Below are positions 18,282 to 27,212 of a DNA stretch of 54,396 nt, piece by piece. The notes under the pieces are model-generated. The model was given only the letters and a program-made list of their open reading frames with translations, did not search any database and had not been told where the DNA came from. Made by a program: the position numbers and the translations under genes. How positions within the stretch are numbered: position 1 is the first letter of the stretch; each line of letters opens with the position of its first letter. The stretch lies in NCBI GenBank assembly GCA_025370845.1, contig JAMXFF010000024.1:1-54396 (forward strand). The letters are read 5' to 3'. Source of the stretch: Laspinema palackyanum D2a (GTDB taxonomy: Bacteria > Cyanobacteriota > Cyanobacteriia > Cyanobacteriales > Laspinemataceae).

Positions 18282-18878
18282 GATGAATTATCATTCAGGT
18301 AAATGCAGGACTGACTCAACTCATTTAAAGTTTGTCATCGATTACTATACGGACCGACTCTTAAAAAATCGGGCAAATTACAAAAATATCAAAACAGTTT
18401 ATGGGGAGGATAGGGAGGATAGGGCAAATGTTCGTAGTAACGACTTCAGTCGTTGCTTGCGTGTCACGGCGGTAAACGCCGTGACACGCTCAATTGGGGG
18501 ATGAAACCCCTGCTTGGGGACTGGAGGCAGCCCATCCAAAGGGGCGTGACGTAAGCTAACGCTTACGCCACGGGGTAACGACTCAAGTCGTTACTACAAA
18601 CTTGAACCTCCATCTCCCTCATCTCTCCCTCGGGACTGTTGACAATTTTAAAAAATCCGGTTGGAGATGTTAGATTTGCGAGGAGGGATGGGGAACTCTG
18701 AAACCAGTTGACCCGAACCCTCGGGCCCAATCAAAATCCGTTAAAATTCTCTAAGCCTTGCACGGTTTGGAGAGGGTCCGCTTCTGAAGGGTTAGAACAG
18801 CTCAACGGGATTGCTCCCGGGTGCCATTACCCCAAACTGCCGAAACGCCGTATTTGCTCTGGTTGCTCTTAAAACACC
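18282..18878. other. Spacer with one full family-A palindromic element
   Basis: About 600 bases. The element at 18430-18601 is listed separately. The remainder (18302-18425 and 18602-18878) shows no gene or structured RNA; promoters for the two divergent flanking genes should lie here. Confidence 0.65.
18430..18601. repeat. Family-A nested palindromic element, copy 1 (172 bp)
   Basis: The ends are inverted copies, GTTCGTAGTAACGACTTCAG at the left and CGACTCAAGTCGTTACTAC at the right. Two internal hairpins are GTGTCACGGCGGTAAACGCC with its paired arm, and TGACGTAAGCTAACGCTTACG. The same two hairpins occur in opposite order and strand in the copy at 45650-45798, so the two elements are inverted relative to each other. 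Confidence 0.9.
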
Positions 18879-20507
18879 ATGTACCAGGAAATTTTCACCC
18901 TGCACGAGTCAAATGAGAAAACAATTCGGAACCGACATTGGGGCGAACAGCTCTGGGTCCTCCTGCTCCTGATTGCTGCGATTCTCATCTATCAGATGGA
19001 TCTAGGCTTTCTCCCGTTACGAGACTGGGATGAAGGCATTGTGGCGGGAGTTGCTCGGGATATTTACCAAGGGTCGTTAGATTGGCTCTATCCGACGAGT
19101 GCAGGAGAACCTTATTTTAATAAACCACCCCTCCTCCATTTGCTGATTGCCTGGGCTTATTTTTTCGGTGGGGTGAATGAATGGACGACGCGGTTACCTG
19201 GGGCGATGCTCTCGGCGTTATCGGTTCCCCTGTTGTATGGAATTGGGCGGGAAGTGTTTCGTCTGCGATCGCCTGCTATTTTCTCGGCTTTGGTCTATCT
19301 CACCCTCTTGCCAGTGGTCCGCCACGGTCGTCTCGCTATGCTGGATGGGGGGGTGCAATGCTTTTTCTTATTAATGCTCTGGTGTCTGCTGCGATCGCGC
19401 CGGAATTTGCGCTGGGGTTTGGGGGTCGGCATCGGTTTGGGTCTGATTTGCATGACTAAAGGCATGATGGGAGTCTTACTCGGAACCATCGCCTTCGCCT
19501 TTACCCTCTGGGATACCCCTCGCCTCCTCCGTTCTTGGTATCTGTGGATTGGTATCGCCTTGGGAATGACCCCGGTTACCCTCTGGTATTTGGCCCAATG
19601 GCAGCATTATGGGGATGCCTTTCTCTCCGCCCATTTTGGCATCCAGTCTTTACAACGGGTTTGGCAACCTGTGGAGAGCAATGGGGGGCCGCCCTGGTAC
19701 TATGTCTTAGAAGTGTTGAAATATTCCTGGCCTTGGTTCTTGTTTTTACCCCAAGGGTTAAAGTTAGCTTGGGAAAATCGCACCCTGAGTTGGGCCAAAT
19801 TAATCGCAGTTTGGACGAGTGTCTATTTTGTGGCGATCACGGTGATGGGGACTAAATTGCCTTGGTATGTCTTACCCCTTTATCCGGCAATTGCCCTTGT
19901 CTGTGGTGCAAAATTGGCTCAAGTCTGGGCCGATCGCAAAACCACGGAACCCTTCACCCGCGACCCCCTCTATCCGTTGGCTTGGATTGGGATTCTCGGC
20001 ACGATCGCCCTGGTGTTGTGGGGAGGGAGCTTTTATTTCGGCGTGATGGCACCCAACTATGGGACCTATTTGCCGGTGTTGTTAATTTCTGTGGCGTTAA
20101 CCCTGAGTCTCTCAGCGTTGCTGATTTATCACCAGGACCGACAATTTGTGCTGATTTTGTTCTGGGGGATGTTCGTTTCGCTCTGTTTATTCGTGAGCTC
20201 TCCCCATTGGATTTGGGAACTGAATGAAGCCTATCCGGTGAAACCTGTGGCTGAAGCGATCGCCCAACAGACTCCCCCCGGTCAACGGATTTACACCTCG
20301 TTCCCCTATCATCGGCCTTCGTTAAATTTTTATAGCGATCGTCAAGTGATTCCTGCTACCCCAGAGCAACTCCAACAATATTGGCAGGAACAGGAGCAGC
20401 CCTATTTCCTGGTGGATCGCACCACCCTAGAGGCTCTTGACCTCGGTGCGAGTCAAATTCAGAATGCCAATGAAGGTTGGCTGTTGGTCACCCGCCAGTC
20501 ACCGTAA
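18879..20507 (+). CDS. GT39-family (ArnT/PMT-like) membrane glycosyltransferase
   Basis: 542 residues with about eleven hydrophobic segments. The first periplasmic loop carries RDWDEGIVAGVARDI, the acidic catalytic motif of ArnT-like enzymes, and YFNKPPLLHLLIAWAYFFG follows as the conserved PPL block. The C-terminal soluble part (from about 445) has TSFPYHRPSLNFYSDRQV. Relatives move a sugar from a polyprenyl-phosphate carrier to lipid A, protein or another envelope acceptor. Acceptor and sugar cannot be read from sequence, and no lipid-carrier enzyme lies beside it. It stands alone. Confidence 0.9.
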   Translation: MYQEIFTLHESNEKTIRNRHWGEQLWVLLLLIAAILIYQMDLGFLPLRDWDEGIVAGVARDIYQGSLDWLYPTSAGEPYFNKPPLLHLLIAWAYFFGGVNEWTTRLPGAMLSALSVPLLYGIGREVFRLRSPAIFSALVYLTLLPVVRHGRLAMLDGGVQCFFLLMLWCLLRSRRNLRWGLGVGIGLGLICMTKGMMGVLLGTIAFAFTLWDTPRLLRSWYLWIGIALGMTPVTLWYLAQWQHYGDAFLSAHFGIQSLQRVWQPVESNGGPPWYYVLEVLKYSWPWFLFLPQGLKLAWENRTLSWAKLIAVWTSVYFVAITVMGTKLPWYVLPLYPAIALVCGAKLAQVWADRKTTEPFTRDPLYPLAWIGILGTIALVLWGGSFYFGVMAPNYGTYLPVLLISVALTLSLSALLIYHQDRQFVLILFWGMFVSLCLFVSSPHWIWELNEAYPVKPVAEAIAQQTPPGQRIYTSFPYHRPSLNFYSDRQVIPATPEQLQQYWQEQEQPYFLVDRTTLEALDLGASQIQNANEGWLLVTRQSP

Positions 20508-20608
20508 GCAAATCATGAGAAAAGAGTCGCCCCAATCGTTGAATCTTGGGGCGATCGCTGTGGTGGTGAAGCCGGGGAGTTGTTCTGGACCCATCCCCAA
20601 AACCGGAC

Positions 20609-21010
20609 TCATTCTCCAGACTCGGGCAATGAGTCCCTGACCTCCCCACTTTCTTCCATAAACTGCCCGAAGGGAGGGCGATCGCCACTCCAATTTTCTA
20701 AGCTGGCAAAGGTTACACTCGCCACCACTAGGCCCGCCAACACCGCCCAAATCGAAGGGCGTTTTTTAATTCCCACATCCCTGAGAATACGAGCCACTGG
20801 GCTGCTCTGACGGCGCAACAGCCGCGATACGGACAATTGTTTAAAGGTGAAGGGGTCTCTAACGTAATGACCGCTCCAACTAATCACTAATCGAGCTTGA
20901 CAATGCGGGCAGGTATAGAGTCCGCCTAAAATCTCCCCTGGATTTCTCTGTCCAGAGCGATTGCATACGGGGCATAAGACTGAGTGACTCTCGAAGATAT
21001 GCGCGTTCAT
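20609..21010 (-). CDS. Zinc-ribbon membrane-anchored hypothetical protein
   Basis: 133 residues from the ATG at 21010; a TTG at 21031 is a weaker alternative. The N-terminal ribbon has two CxxC pairs (SVLCPVCNRSG ... YTCPHCQARL), and a single hydrophobic helix follows at about 86-103 (IWAVLAGLVVASVTFASLE), with a short acidic tail. The ribbon would face the cytoplasm if the helix is a signal anchor. Function is unknown. It is convergent with the glycosyltransferase gene; the hairpin CGCCCCAA/TTGGGGCG (20528-20553) lies between the two ends. Confidence 0.75.
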   Translation of the reverse strand: MNAHIFESHSVLCPVCNRSGQRNPGEILGGLYTCPHCQARLVISWSGHYVRDPFTFKQLSVSRLLRRQSSPVARILRDVGIKKRPSIWAVLAGLVVASVTFASLENWSGDRPPFGQFMEESGEVRDSLPESGE

Positions 21011-21485
21011 TCGACTTTCCCGTTTTCCCAAAACCGTAATGGATCAATTGTGGTCAACACAACACCAGTGGCGTCGCTTTGGTGGTCAAGGCAAGCTCAG
21101 GGCTTGCCTGAGTTATCCCGCTCTTTTGCTACTCCCTTCACCGCTTCGGATGGGCTAGAAGAGGAATGGAGTGGGATAGCTTTGGTTCTTTAATTCTTAG
21201 TCTACTGTGCTTTTCTTTGTCGCGTAAATCTGCTGTCATATATCTCAATACATCAGCAGGCGATCGCTGCCCTATTTTCAAAGAAATTTAGCCTTAACCA
21301 TCAGGGATCAACCCGATATCCGTCCAGGGATTACAAAACTTTACAATCAATCCGGTTTTCCCTAACTTCATAAAGTTGACCCACCCTCCATCGGAGAGGC
21401 GATCGCCTCTCTAACAGCATTCCCTTATTCCATAACCTGCTATCACGTCCGGCATTCACCCCCCACAACTCCCAACTCACCCCCG
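21011..21485. other. Gene-free spacer
   Basis: About 475 bases between the zinc-ribbon gene start and the surE stop. The only clear structure is the hairpin AGGCAAGCTCAGGGCTTGCCT at about 21091-21111. The open frame across 20984-21193 lacks a ribosome site and recognisable sequence, so I do not call it. Confidence 0.6.
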
Positions 21486-22283
21486 TTATTTCAACGGAAA
21501 TTCCCATCCCTGCAACAACTCCACCCCCACCGGAGAGGTCAAATTGTAATGGAGGGGCGTCAGGGTAATGTAATTTTTGCGAATTGCGTCCACATCTGTG
21601 GGTAACGGCACTCCCAATTTGGGATCCAGAGCCTGTTCCACTTCTTCTAACACTTCCCCTGCCAACCAATAATAAGTTTTCCCCCGAGGGTCAACCCGCT
21701 TTTCAAAAATATCCACATAGCGGCGAATCCCTTGGCGAGTCAGGGCCACCCCGGCAAATTTCTCCGCAGGGACCGCAGGAATATTCACATTCAGCAACAT
21801 GGACGCCGGTAACGGGTTTTTTTCCAAAAATTTCAGCAAGGAAACGGCAAATTCCGCCCCGGCTTGGAAATCTTGGGTCACATAACTGGCCAGACTAAAG
21901 GCAATACTGGGAATTCCTTCGATGGTGCCTTCCATTGCCGCAGAGACGGTCCCCGAGTAGAGGATATCCGTTCCCAAATTTTGCCCTCGGTTAATCCCCG
22001 AGAGGACGAAATCTGGGGGACTGTCTAATAAAGCCCACAGGGCCAATTTGACGCAATCTGCTGGGGTCCCTGAACAGGCCCAGGCTTTAATCCGGGGGTC
22101 AAACACCGATTCCACCACTTCCGCGCGGATGGGATGGTGCATGGTTAATCCATGTCCCGTGGCAGAACGTTCGCGATCGGGACAAACCACTGTCACCTCA
22201 TGGTTAGCACCCTGAAGGGCCTGGGCCAAAGCATAAACCCCAGGGGCGTAGATGCCATCGTCATTACTAATTAAAAGTTTCAT
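21486..22283 (-). CDS. surE: 5'/3'-nucleotidase SurE
   Basis: Survival protein E, a metal-dependent phosphatase acting on nucleoside monophosphates and short polyphosphates. The start is the ATG at 22283, giving the canonical opening [20 protein letters not shown], where the two aspartates bind metal; the open frame extends to 22352 but that extra part has no family match. Other conserved blocks are [32 protein letters not shown] and [20 protein letters not shown]. The resulting length of 265 residues is usual for cyanobacterial SurE. It is divergent from pheS, with a repeat-rich spacer and one small gene between. Confidence 0.95.
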   Translation of the reverse strand: MKLLISNDDGIYAPGVYALAQALQGANHEVTVVCPDRERSATGHGLTMHHPIRAEVVESVFDPRIKAWACSGTPADCVKLALWALLDSPPDFVLSGINRGQNLGTDILYSGTVSAAMEGTIEGIPSIAFSLASYVTQDFQAGAEFAVSLLKFLEKNPLPASMLLNVNIPAVPAEKFAGVALTRQGIRRYVDIFEKRVDPRGKTYYWLAGEVLEEVEQALDPKLGVPLPTDVDAIRKNYITLTPLHYNLTSPVGVELLQGWEFPLK

Positions 22284-22465
22284 TCCGGAAAAGAAAACCA
22301 ACAACAACCTATCTGTATCATCTTGACTTAATTTCAAGAGCAATGGGTACAATGGGGAGTTTCGGGGTAAATTCCACCATTTTCAGAATCAGCTATAAAC
22401 AATCCAATCTTAGAAAAAATCGACTGTATTCTGATAAAATCTCCACCAAGAAAGCACCTATTTTT

Positions 22466-22852
22466 CTACTCCGATGAGAGTTTATAATTTAGGGGTTCAC
22501 AAAAGGTTTCTACCCCCGTTTCCAAAACAAAAATAATCACAGGGGTCGCCAAGATGGGCGGACAGAGACGAGATTGGGTCAGGGATTCCATGATTTGATT
22601 GAGGTTACCTGCCTCTAACGCAGTGCGGAGGTCCGTTTGACACAGAAAAGCACGACATCGTTTGGCAACCCCCTCTAACCACCGTTCCGAGGTATCCGGT
22701 TCTTGTCCGGCCTGAATCGCCAGCCCGATCGCCGCATCCTCTATATCTCCCTCACAATCCTCGATCGCATCTAAAGCAACGAGTGCATCAGGATAATTGG
22801 CTAATTCAGACCGATACCGGGCAATGTCTGCAAAGGATAGGACGATGGTCAT
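22466..22852 (-). CDS. Hypothetical protein, 128 aa
   Basis: Starts most plausibly at the ATG at 22852 (MTIVLSFADIARYRSELANY); the frame is open up to 22942 but the extension is low-quality sequence running into a repeat. The body is helical, with an acidic middle (DAIEDCEGDIEDAAIGLAIQ) and a small cluster of cysteines. It ends in a hydrophobic strand (PVIIFVLETGVETF). There is no membrane helix and no motif I recognise. It resembles small conserved cyanobacterial proteins of unknown function. It points the same way as surE, 183 bases upstream of it. Confidence 0.7.
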   Translation of the reverse strand: MTIVLSFADIARYRSELANYPDALVALDAIEDCEGDIEDAAIGLAIQAGQEPDTSERWLEGVAKRCRAFLCQTDLRTALEAGNLNQIMESLTQSRLCPPILATPVIIFVLETGVETFCEPLNYKLSSE

Positions 22853-23790
22853 CAGTTCATTGAACGCAAGTGGACATCTTTTATTGTGCCAGATCCCACC
22901 CCGTGCCATCTGGAACCGTTCAGGGTTCAGTCCAGGCCCCAACTACACCTCCGGTCCCCTCCCCTTAGCAAGGTCCGGGCTAGGGTGGGGTTCTTCTTGG
23001 GCGATCGCCACACCTGATGGTCCGCTCCCCTGTGGGGGAGATGGGAAGGATGAGGGAGAATTAGAGTGGTTCTCGTGACTTGGCGGAAGCTTTCCTCCTT
23101 GTTTGTAGTAACGACTTCAGTCGTTGCTTTCGTGTTATGGCGAATGCCATAACACGAATAATCCCAGGGTCTAGCGCTTACTGGGTTGGGGACTGGAGCG
23201 ATCGCCTCAGATGGACGTTAACTTGGCGGAAGATTTCCTCCTTGTTTGTAGTAACGACTTCAGTCGTTGCTTTCGTGTTATGGCGAATGCCATAACACGA
23301 GCAATCCGAGGGACTGGAGCGATCGCCTCAGATGGGCGTTACTTGGCATAAAGCCAAGTAACGCGGTAACGACTGAAGTCGTTACTACAAACATTCGACA
23401 ACTAGAGCGATCGCCTCAGATGGACGTTAACTTGGCGTAAAATTTCCTCCTTGTTTGTAGTAACGACTTCAGTCGTTGCTTTCGTGTTATGGCGAATGCC
23501 ATAACACGAGCAATCCGAGGGACTGGAGCGATCGCCTCAGATGGGCGTTACTTGGCATAAAGCCAAGTAACGCGGTAACGACTGAAGTCGTTACTACAAA
23601 CCGGAGAAAATATGGGCGTTACTACGAACATCTCCCCCATCCTCCCTCCCCTGTGTCTTGGTCCGGGCTAGGGTGGGGTTCTTCTTGGGCGATCGCCTCC
23701 TCCGGTACCGCTGCTCTAAGCGGATTCGGGGTGACCCTTTGCGCTAAACTCGATGATGGCGGGAACTATGGATTTAACACTCGTTGCAGC
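22853..23790. other. Repeat-filled spacer upstream of pheS
   Basis: About 940 bases. Besides the three family-A copies listed separately, it holds two degenerate copies of the GGGTGGGG-type repeat seen after acs (near 22953 and 23660) and a pyrimidine tract CATCTCCCCCATCCTCCCTC near 23627. The frame of pheS is open through part of this region, but its translation ([13 protein letters not shown]...) is repeat sequence. Confidence 0.8.
23101..23601. repeat. Three family-A palindromic elements in tandem
   Basis: A partial copy starts at 23101. Two complete 149-bp copies lie at 23244-23392 and 23453-23601. Both complete copies have the standard ends but carry different internal hairpins from the copies at 18430 and 45650: GTGTTATGGCGAATGCCATAACAC and GTTACTTGGCATAAAGCCAAG with its paired arm. 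The linker GGACTGGAGCGATCGCCTCA is common to all three. Confidence 0.92.
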
Positions 23791-24795
23791 ATGACTACTC
23801 AGCTTAGTGATTTAGAGAACCAACTAGAAAACCTGCGTCAGGACGCAGTGGGGGCAGTCGCCTCGGTGAATACCCTTGATGAACTCGAACAACTGCGAGT
23901 GAACTATCTGGGCAAAAAAGGGCAGCTTTCTCAAATCTTGCGAGGGATGGGAAAACTAGATGCCGCAGACCGACCCCGAATTGGTTCTCTTGCCAATGAG
24001 GTCAAGGAAGCGCTGCAAGGCCAACTGGAAGGGCGGAATCAGGATTTACTCCAGGCTCAAATTCAACAGCAACTCGCGGCAGAAACTCTGGATGTGACCA
24101 TGCCGGGAGTCTATCGTCCCCAGGGTCGGATTCACCCTTTGAATGCGGTGATTGACCGGGCGATCGATATTTTTGTGGGGATGGGGTACACCGTCGCCAC
24201 TGGACCGGAAATGGAAACGGACTATTATAATTTCGAGGCCCTGAATACCCCTCAAGACCATCCGGCGCGGGATATGCAGGATACTTTCTATCTTCCCGAT
24301 GGGAACCTGCTGCGGACTCATACCTCTCCGGTGCAGATTCGCTACATGGAAAACCATGAGCCTCCGGTGCGGATTGTGGCCCCCGGGCGGGTGTATCGTC
24401 GGGATACGGTGGATGCCACTCATGCGGCAGTGTTCCATCAGATTGAAATTTTGGCTATAGATAAGGGAATTACCTTCACGGACCTCAAAGGGACGTTGAA
24501 AGAGTTTGTCCGCCAAATGTTTGGAGAAGATTTACCCTTGCGCTTCCGTCCGAGTTATTTCCCGTTTACTGAACCTTCTGCTGAGGTGGATGTGCAGTGG
24601 AAAGGGAAATGGTTGGAGGTGTTAGGATGTGGCACCGTTGACCCGAATGTATTAAAAGCGGTGGGTTATGATCCGGAGGTTTATACAGGATTTGCCGCTG
24701 GATTTGGGGTGGAACGGTTTGCGATGGTGTTGTATCAAATTGATGATATTCGCCGAGTTTATAGCAGTGATTTACGCTTTTTGCGGCAATTGTGA
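23791..24795 (+). CDS. pheS: Phenylalanyl-tRNA synthetase alpha subunit
   Basis: Class II synthetase subunit that, with PheT, charges tRNA-Phe. 334 residues from the ATG at 23791 ([18 protein letters not shown]); the frame is open to 23476 but upstream translation is repeat-derived and the family starts here. It has the N-terminal coiled coil that contacts tRNA, motif 1 ([19 protein letters not shown]), motif 2 ([20 protein letters not shown]), the phenylalanine-pocket region ([17 protein letters not shown]) and motif 3 ([20 protein letters not shown]). pheT is not adjacent. A second, degenerate copy of its last 31 codons lies at 32649-32741. Confidence 0.96.
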   Translation: MTTQLSDLENQLENLRQDAVGAVASVNTLDELEQLRVNYLGKKGQLSQILRGMGKLDAADRPRIGSLANEVKEALQGQLEGRNQDLLQAQIQQQLAAETLDVTMPGVYRPQGRIHPLNAVIDRAIDIFVGMGYTVATGPEMETDYYNFEALNTPQDHPARDMQDTFYLPDGNLLRTHTSPVQIRYMENHEPPVRIVAPGRVYRRDTVDATHAAVFHQIEILAIDKGITFTDLKGTLKEFVRQMFGEDLPLRFRPSYFPFTEPSAEVDVQWKGKWLEVLGCGTVDPNVLKAVGYDPEVYTGFAAGFGVERFAMVLYQIDDIRRVYSSDLRFLRQL

Positions 24796-24970
24796 TCAAT
24801 GTTTTGAAAACTTTGTGAAAACAGCAATCGGGAGATCGGGACCAGCGATTGTTTACATTTCGTTAAATTCGCGGGGAGCTAATGCGAATTGACGGTAAGC
24901 TAATAAAACTTCAAGTTGGCACTGGTTGCATTGAAGCGAGTATGGCAAATTTACCAAAGTCAGGATCCCT

Positions 24971-27049
24971 GTGAACGAACAAAACACAAACGCTCGACTT
25001 CCCGGTTGCTGTCCATCGGTTCCGAAATCGATTGTAACAGCTACTCGAAACGAACTAAGCGATATCAAACTTGAGGTTAGAGAAGGTAAAATTCCGAATG
25101 ATTTGCAGGGTCACGTTTTTATCGTTGGGCCAGTAGGTTCGGTTAATTCCGGAGGATTACCTTACCCTGAAGGGAACTCGATTTTAAATGGGGATGGGAT
25201 GATTTACCGACTCGACTGCGATCGCCAGGGCGAAGTGCGAGTAACATCACGACTGGTAAAACCCCCCTGTTACTACGCTGATCAAGCAACTCAAGCGGGA
25301 TCGGATTATCAAGAGTATGGATTTAATAATCATGGAATTTCTCGCTTTTCCCTCAAGCTAGGTTTTCGTAACCAGTTAAATACTGCGTTTTTACCCATGA
25401 AATTTAGCGAGGAGCCAGAAGAACGATTACTGATCACCTATGATGCGGGGCGTCCTTATGAAATCGACCCGCAAACCTTAGATGTGGTTACTCCTGTGGG
25501 AGCAAATAGCGAGTGGCGCTCAGAAACATCCCTTAAATTTCCGTTTTTGCCAGTTTTGAGTACGGCCCATCCAGTTTTTGATGCCTACACGAACGAGATG
25601 TTTACAGTAAATTACGGTCGATCAGCCGGAAGTTTTCTGGAGACCATTCCTTTCATCACTCATTTTGAAGAAATCCCCGAAGTCATCAGTGAAATTTTGT
25701 ACCAACTTGCTCGGTTTATTGAAGCCCAAGAATTGGTTAAAGATTTTATTTTATTGGTCAATCAAAACCTGCGAAGTGTATTTGCGTTTTATCTCCAGGT
25801 TCTTGAAAAACTGACTAAAATTGAAGTTAGCAATTTTGTCTATTTGGTGCGATGGAATGGTCAGGATCCGTTAGAACGATGGAAATTAGTTTCGAGAGAT
25901 GGCACTCCCGTCATCATCCAGCAAACCATTCATCAAATTGGCATCACGGAAGATTACATCCTCCTGATGGACACGAGCTTTATTACGGGGTTAGACCAAG
26001 TGCTCAACAGTCCGTTGCCAAAAGACCAAAAAGCAGAGCGATTTTTACGAGATGCTTTAGCTAGTCCACCGTTACCCGATACCACTATTTATCTAGTCCG
26101 ACGTGCAGACCTGAAAAATGGGCAGCGCCCTGCTTGTTCTGGGCGGGAAGTAGAAGTTGTTGCCCGCAAACTAACGATTCCACTAGAAGCCGTTCACTAT
26201 TTAGTAGACTACAAAAACACTGAGGGTAAAATTACACTTCATGCAGCACATTTTTGTGGCTGGGATGTCGCCGAATGGCTTCGGAAGTATGATCGTTCTG
26301 CCTACGCTCCCGAACACCTTTCAGTGCCTTCTCATTTGCGGGGGATGCTCCACAACCAAACCGATGTCGGGCGCATGGGTCGCTATGTTATAGACGCAGA
26401 AAATGTACAAGTCATCGAGTCTAAAGTCATCTATGATACTCAATGCACTTGGGGGGCAGGACTTTATGCTTACCAGGAATATTTGCCATCAGGAATGCCG
26501 CCAACCCAGATCGAAAACATTTATTGGGTTACTTTGGGTTTGTGGAAAGAACTGATGACGCAGTTTGTTTTTGACCTCTATAAAGATTACAAGTACCGAG
26601 TTATCCCGCAAGATGAAGTTCTTCGTCTTGCAGAACAGGGTGTGCCTTCAACGTTGTTTCGACTCGATACAAACAGCATGGAAATTGCCGATCGCTATGA
26701 ATTACCTGCCGGTCATATTATCTTGTCTCCTCAATTTGTTCCCCGTAAAAATGATAACCCCAGTTCGACCAACGGTTATGTATTTGGAACGGTTTACACC
26801 CCTGAACAAAGCGAAATCTGGATTTTTGATGGGGGTAATTTAGAGGGTGGCCCTCTATGCAAGCTGGCGCATCCTTCATTCAATTTTGGGTTTACTATTC
26901 ATACCGCATGGTTGCCCAAGATTGCTCGCCGAACTGCAAGCTACTTGATTCCTGTGCGGCAGGATTATCAGCCCCTTGTTAAGCAGAAAACTCTTGAAAT
27001 TCAGGAGCTATTTGAACAAGAAGTTTATCCGCATTTCCAGAAGGGGTAA
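24971..27049 (+). CDS. Carotenoid oxygenase (RPE65/CCD family)
   Basis: Iron(II) enzyme cleaving or isomerising carotenoids or related polyenes. 692 residues from a GTG. Iron-ligand candidates are the histidines in STAHPVFDAYTNEMF, QTIHQIGITEDYI, HAAHFCGWDVAEWL and FGFTIHTAWL, giving the expected four-His set. It is longer than typical cyanobacterial apocarotenoid oxygenases (about 480-490 aa). Much of the excess is a helical insertion around residues 225-290 (RSAGSFLETIPFITHFEEIPEVISEIL ... shown in parts), which may be a membrane- or substrate-access element. It lies directly after pheS, inside the segment bounded by the two pheS 3' ends, and is followed by its own terminator. Substrate unknown. 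Confidence 0.92.
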   Translation: MNEQNTNARLPGCCPSVPKSIVTATRNELSDIKLEVREGKIPNDLQGHVFIVGPVGSVNSGGLPYPEGNSILNGDGMIYRLDCDRQGEVRVTSRLVKPPCYYADQATQAGSDYQEYGFNNHGISRFSLKLGFRNQLNTAFLPMKFSEEPEERLLITYDAGRPYEIDPQTLDVVTPVGANSEWRSETSLKFPFLPVLSTAHPVFDAYTNEMFTVNYGRSAGSFLETIPFITHFEEIPEVISEILYQLARFIEAQELVKDFILLVNQNLRSVFAFYLQVLEKLTKIEVSNFVYLVRWNGQDPLERWKLVSRDGTPVIIQQTIHQIGITEDYILLMDTSFITGLDQVLNSPLPKDQKAERFLRDALASPPLPDTTIYLVRRADLKNGQRPACSGREVEVVARKLTIPLEAVHYLVDYKNTEGKITLHAAHFCGWDVAEWLRKYDRSAYAPEHLSVPSHLRGMLHNQTDVGRMGRYVIDAENVQVIESKVIYDTQCTWGAGLYAYQEYLPSGMPPTQIENIYWVTLGLWKELMTQFVFDLYKDYKYRVIPQDEVLRLAEQGVPSTLFRLDTNSMEIADRYELPAGHIILSPQFVPRKNDNPSSTNGYVFGTVYTPEQSEIWIFDGGNLEGGPLCKLAHPSFNFGFTIHTAWLPKIARRTASYLIPVRQDYQPLVKQKTLEIQELFEQEVYPHFQKG

Positions 27050-27060
27050 AGTCAGTAACG

Positions 27061-27103
27061 AAAATAAGGGGAGGGAAACTCACACAAACCTTCCCTTATT
27101 TTT
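27061..27103 (+). terminator. Intrinsic terminator after the carotenoid oxygenase
   Basis: Stem AAAATAAGGGGAGGG pairs, with one or two bulged bases, with CCTTCCCTTATTTTT; loop of about 13 bases, ending in a five-T run. It begins 12 bases after the stop codon. Confidence 0.8.
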
Positions 27104-27212
27104 CCATCGGGTTCACGTCACCCGAGAGAAAACATCGAAAAGGTTCAAGGCCCCTGGCAAGATGTTGGGAATTTGATTAATATGGTTAAATACCCCATCC
27201 TAAACGACTCTA

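Noticed and set aside
20528-20553. Hairpin CGCCCCAA/TTGGGGCG as terminator between two convergent genes
   Set aside because: The stem is good but there is no T-run on either side, so I list it only as a structure.
23476-23790. Upstream extension of pheS by 105 codons
   Set aside because: The extension is translated from family-A repeats and a pyrimidine tract. Family members begin at the ATG at 23791.
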